Origin: JAIVGV01 sp045807785
GTDB taxonomy: Bacteria > Acidobacteriota > Blastocatellia > Pyrinomonadales > Pyrinomonadaceae
Length of the DNA stretch: 7,559 nt
Direction of reading: 5' to 3'
Assembly (NCBI GenBank): GCA_045807785.1
Contig: JBJMGS010000359.1
Coordinates: forward strand, 1 to 7,559
Made by a program: the position numbers and the translations under genes. Shown in pieces: positions 5,164-7,559 of this stretch. Position 1 is the stretch's first letter, and the number at the start of each line of letters is the position of its first letter. The notes under the pieces are model-generated. The model was not told the origin of the DNA. It did not search any database and worked only from the letters and a program-made list of their open reading frames with translations.

Positions 5164-5859
5164 ATGAAGAAATATTTCGCGTTGAGCGTGGCAGTGCTCT
5201 TAACCGCCATCATCACGCTCACGACCGTTCCCCCCGCGAAGGCTCAGGGCGCAGGGCTCGTCAGCTCGATCTTCAACAAGATGGAGCGCAACCGCCGCGA
5301 CCTGAAGTCTCTGCGCGCCGGCATCTCGATGGAGAAGTACAACGCGCAAATCAAGGACTCGGACAAGCGCACGGGCACGGTACTCTACCTGCCGGGCGCG
5401 GGTCGCAACGCCTCCGTGCGCGTCGATTGGAAGAGCCCGGTGCAGGAGATTCTCGCGGTCGCCGACGGGCAGTACACGCTCTTTAGCCCGCGCCGCAACT
5501 CGGCCTGGGTCGGCTCGACCTCCTCGAAGAACGCGAAGGTTTCGAGCGTCCTCGGCTTCGGCCTGAACGCCTCCGCCGCGCAGCTCAAGAGCAGCTTCGA
5601 CGTGCAGGACATGCGCGACGAGACGCTGTGGGGCGGCGTCGCCACCACGCACCTGAAACTCGTCCCCAAGGGCGGCGCGAGTTTCCAGTACGAGGAAATC
5701 TGGGTTGACGGGTCGGGGATGCCGATCCAGACGAAGGTCGTCGAGAAGAACGGCGACTCGACCACCGTGCGCCTGATGAACGTTGAGAAGAACGCGAAGG
5801 TCGCCAAGAGCGACTTCAAGCTCGAACTCGGCGCGGACGTCAAGAAGCTGCGCGGCTAA
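5164..5859 (+). CDS. LolA-like periplasmic lipoprotein carrier
   Basis: This 231-residue exported protein resembles LolA, the periplasmic chaperone that receives lipoproteins from LolCDE and delivers them to the outer membrane. The signal peptide has MKK, a hydrophobic core (about 5-22) and a predicted signal peptidase I site after AKA (residue 27). There is no lipobox, so the product should be soluble. The mature part shows the LolA-type order: an N-terminal helix, LKSLRAGISM, a GTVLYLPGAGR strand, VRVDWKSP, the ADGQYTLFSPRRN turn, and a late EEIWVDGSGMPIQTKVVEKNGDST hairpin. Length is close to LolA (about 200 mature residues). It has its own promoter and strong ribosome binding site, so it is probably expressed more highly than, or independently of, the ABC genes upstream. 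A different LolA-fold carrier, for example one for lipids, cannot be excluded. A terminator hairpin follows. Confidence 0.82.
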   Translation: MKKYFALSVAVLLTAIITLTTVPPAKAQGAGLVSSIFNKMERNRRDLKSLRAGISMEKYNAQIKDSDKRTGTVLYLPGAGRNASVRVDWKSPVQEILAVADGQYTLFSPRRNSAWVGSTSSKNAKVSSVLGFGLNASAAQLKSSFDVQDMRDETLWGGVATTHLKLVPKGGASFQYEEIWVDGSGMPIQTKVVEKNGDSTTVRLMNVEKNAKVAKSDFKLELGADVKKLRG

Positions 5860-5886
5860 GACAGCCGACAAGTTTGGGTTGGAAGC

Positions 5887-5922
5887 CGAAGGGCTCCGGC
5901 GTTTTCTCACCGGAGCCCTTCG
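5887..5922 (+). terminator. Hairpin terminator after the LolA-like gene
   Basis: A 13-bp perfect stem pairs 5887-5899 (CGAAGGGCTCCGG) with 5910-5922 (CCGGAGCCCTTCG) around a 10-base loop, 27 bases after the stop codon. The T-run behind it is short (CCGTTTCC), so termination may be partial or factor-assisted. Confidence 0.68.
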
Positions 5923-5937
5923 CCGTTTCCGCCGCCC

Positions 5938-5966
5938 TTGCAAGGCGGGCGCGCATTTCGTATCTT
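5938..5966 (+). promoter_or_regulatory. Candidate promoter for the radical SAM gene
   Basis: TTGCAA (5938-5943) and TATCTT (5961-5966), four of six matches each, lie at the optimal 17-base spacing directly downstream of the terminator. The predicted leader to the ATG at 6037 is about 64 bases. The remaining bases to 6036 show no other gene. Confidence 0.42.
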
Positions 5967-6036
5967 CTCCCGCAAGCTTCGCGGAACAGGCGTGCAGCGC
6001 CCCGGCGCTCGTGCCCGGCATCGATCAAGACGGACA

Positions 6037-7128
6037 ATGAGACGCAGCACATTCTTAAGCATCAAACTGCGCGAGGCGCGCTTCATCACGCGCGCCCTGT
6101 TTTCGACCGACCACCCAGTGCTCGCGCACGTCATCCCGATGCGCCGCTGCAACCTCGCCTGCACCTACTGCAACGAGTACGACAAGACCTCCGACCCCGT
6201 GCCGTTCGACGAGATGAAGCGGCGGCTCGACAAGCTCGCCGACCTAGGCACCTCGGTCGTCACCATTTCGGGCGGCGAGCCGATGATGCACCCGGACATC
6301 TACGAGATCGTCCGCCACGTCCGCAAACGCGGGATGCTCGCCGGGCTCATCACCAATGGCTACTACCTGACGCCCGAAAAGATCGCGAAGTTCAACGCGG
6401 CGGGACTCGACTACTTGCAGATCAGCATCGACAACGTCGAGCCCGATGAGGTCTCGAAGAAATCTCTGCGCCTGCTCGACAAGCGGTTGCGCTGGCTCGC
6501 CGAGCACGCCGATTTTCAGGTCAACATCAACTCGGTCATCGGCAGCGGCGTCAAGAAACCCGAAGACGCGCTGGAGATCGACAAGCGCGCGCTCGAACTC
6601 GGCTTCACCAGCACAATCGGCGTCATCCACGACGGCGGCGGCGAGTTGAAGCCCTTGAGCGACAACGAGCGGAAAGTCTATCGCGAAGTGCAACGGCTTC
6701 CCGACCACCACAACTACCAGCCCTTCGAGGTGAAGGGCGCGTGGCAGGGTCTGTGGCAGCTCGCGCGCAACGTGGGTAGGCGCGAGTACGCGCGGCTCGA
6801 CTGGTTTCAGGAGAACCTGATTCAGGGCAAGGCGAACGACTGGCGCTGCCGCTCGGGCGCGCGCTACCTCTACATCTGCGAGGACGGTCTCGTCCACTGG
6901 TGCTCGCAGCAGCGCGGCTACCCCGGCACGCCGCTCGCCGACTACACGACCGCCGACGTCGTGCGCGAGTACGACACAGAGAAGCACTGCGCGCCCTTCT
7001 GCACCGTCGCCTGCGCGCAAAAGGTCGCCATCCTCGACAACTGGCGCAAGCCCCAGCAACTCGCCGCCTCCGAGCCCTCGCCCAAGAACCTGCGCGAGAC
7101 CATCAGCCAGGTCTTACGCGTCGAGTAG
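6037..7128 (+). CDS. Radical SAM enzyme, partial SPASM/Twitch type
   Basis: This 363-residue enzyme is of the radical S-adenosylmethionine superfamily, which uses a 4Fe-4S cluster to make a 5'-deoxyadenosyl radical. The cluster ligands are Cys38, Cys42 and Cys45 in RRCNLACTYCNEY (CX3CX2C). The SAM-binding GGEP is at 79-82, and LITNGYYLT and YLQISIDN follow as in MoaA/PqqE-like proteins. The C-terminal region carries Cys271, Cys281, Cys289, Cys318, Cys322 and Cys326. Cys271-X12-Gly-X4-Cys289 fits the opening half of a SPASM domain, but the second half is only CX3CX3C. An auxiliary cluster is therefore likely but not standard. ATG at 6037 is chosen; an upstream in-frame TTG (5938) would read through the promoter region. 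SPASM proteins often modify peptides, yet no precursor peptide gene is visible nearby. The substrate is unknown. A strong terminator follows. Confidence 0.88.
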   Translation: MRRSTFLSIKLREARFITRALFSTDHPVLAHVIPMRRCNLACTYCNEYDKTSDPVPFDEMKRRLDKLADLGTSVVTISGGEPMMHPDIYEIVRHVRKRGMLAGLITNGYYLTPEKIAKFNAAGLDYLQISIDNVEPDEVSKKSLRLLDKRLRWLAEHADFQVNINSVIGSGVKKPEDALEIDKRALELGFTSTIGVIHDGGGELKPLSDNERKVYREVQRLPDHHNYQPFEVKGAWQGLWQLARNVGRREYARLDWFQENLIQGKANDWRCRSGARYLYICEDGLVHWCSQQRGYPGTPLADYTTADVVREYDTEKHCAPFCTVACAQKVAILDNWRKPQQLAASEPSPKNLRETISQVLRVE

Positions 7129-7154
7129 TAAAAGACCTACGACTAAAAAGATTA

Positions 7155-7183
7155 GAGCCGCGCGTCGAGATGACGCGCGGCTC
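7155..7183. terminator. Bidirectional intrinsic terminator
   Basis: A perfect 12-bp stem pairs GAGCCGCGCGTC (7155-7166) with GACGCGCGGCTC (7172-7183) around a 5-base loop, between two converging genes. On the plus strand it is followed by ATTTCATT. On the minus strand it is followed by a run of five T (complement of 7145-7149) within a T-rich stretch. It probably ends both the radical SAM and the pyruvate kinase transcripts. Confidence 0.85.
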
Positions 7184-7213
7184 ATTTCATTCCGGTGTGT
7201 CTCGCCGTCGCGT

Positions 7214-7559
7214 TTAGACCTGCGGCGGGATCGTGTTTTCGCCGACGGCGTGCAGCGTCATCGAGCTCGACAAGCCGAGCCCGGAGAGCCGGCCCGCCAT
7301 GACGACGATGATCTGTGCGTGCTGGACGAGTCCGGCTTCGAGCAGCACGCGGTCGCCGACCTTGATCAAGTCGCGGGTGCTCTCGGCGGGCGGGTGGATG
7401 AGGGATTCGACGCCCCAGATGATCGCCAGTTCGTTGCGCGCCTGCTCCGAGGGCGTCAGGGCGACGATGCGCTGTTCGGGCCTGAGCGCCGCCATCCGGC
7501 GCGCCATCAATCCCGACTCGGTGAAGACCGCGATCAGCTTCGCGTTCATCTCTTCCGCC
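7214..7559 (-). CDS. pyk: Pyruvate kinase, C-terminal domain (partial)
   Basis: The frame is open through the window edge and ends with TAA at 7216-7214, giving about 114 residues. Sequence is that of the C-terminal alpha/beta domain of pyruvate kinase, the glycolytic enzyme that makes pyruvate and ATP from phosphoenolpyruvate and ADP. Visible features are AVFTESGLMARRMAALRP (the strand, TxSG phosphate-binding turn and RP motif), the following IVALTP strand, and ELAIIWGVESL. The late DRVLLEAGL and IIVVMAGRLSGLG segments match the strand-plus-glycine ending. The catalytic barrel and start lie outside the window. The Met encoded at 7549-7547 is internal, since AEE precedes it in frame. The gene converges on the radical SAM gene with a shared terminator between them. 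Confidence 0.9.
   Translation of the reverse strand, partial: AEEMNAKLIAVFTESGLMARRMAALRPEQRIVALTPSEQARNELAIIWGVESLIHPPAESTRDLIKVGDRVLLEAGLVQHAQIIVVMAGRLSGLGLSSSMTLHAVGENTIPPQV

Noticed and set aside
5932..5950. Near-palindrome around CTTGCAAG as an operator or second terminator
   Set aside because: Outer arms pair only with a bulge, and there is no T-run. It is weaker than the adjacent 13-bp hairpin.
5200..6021. Minus-strand open frame (273 codons) opposite the LolA-like gene and its terminator
   Set aside because: Antisense shadow that runs through the terminator hairpin, with no recognisable domain.
5874..6449. Plus-strand alternative-frame open region overlapping the radical SAM start
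   Set aside because: Arg/Pro/His-rich shadow of the GC-rich gene with no motif, crossing the terminator and candidate promoter.
6244..7059. Minus-strand open frame (271 codons) opposite the radical SAM gene
   Set aside because: Val/Ala/Asp/Arg-rich antisense shadow. The plus strand carries the radical SAM motifs.

Overview
The window is GC-rich, gene-dense, diderm-type bacterial DNA. A lipoprotein with a clear lipobox, a LolA-type periplasmic carrier and a LolD/MacB-type ABC pair imply an outer membrane. The style of the small membrane protein and the heptamer-repeat spacers suggest Acidobacteriota (perhaps Blastocatellia). That assignment is inference from general impression, not from a marker gene.

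Layout, left to right. (1) 2-340: C-terminal end of a GlcD-type FAD-linked oxidase. (2) 342-413: an inverted heptamer array filling the spacer. (3) 419-1003 and 1012-1443: an HD-domain nucleotidase-like phosphohydrolase, followed 8 bases later by a small PGPGW-type membrane protein. (4) 1444-1548: spacer with a candidate promoter. (5) 1549-5859: the core cluster, consisting of a large lipoprotein, a MacB/LolC-type permease, its LolD-type ATPase, a small one-helix membrane protein, and a LolA-like carrier with its own promoter and strong ribosome binding site. Two more inverted heptamer arrays fill the spacers before the permease and before the ATPase. (6) 5887-5966: a hairpin terminator, then a candidate promoter. 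(7) 6037-7128: a radical SAM enzyme with a partial SPASM-like cysteine set. (8) 7155-7183: a terminator hairpin that appears bidirectional. (9) 7214-7559, minus strand: C-terminal domain of pyruvate kinase, running off the window.

Working together: the lipoprotein, permease, ATPase and LolA-like protein read most simply as a compact lipoprotein- or lipid-handling system of the cell envelope. The permease and ATPase would extract substrate from the inner membrane, the LolA-like protein would carry it across the periplasm, and the lipoprotein could be an acceptor, client or accessory. This is inferred from family and gene order only. The HD, radical SAM, oxidase and pyruvate kinase genes look like unrelated neighbours.

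The most unusual signal is the set of three 7-nucleotide-unit inverted arrays. Each occupies almost the whole stop-to-start spacer between same-strand genes, and none of the three downstream genes shows a visible Shine-Dalgarno sequence.
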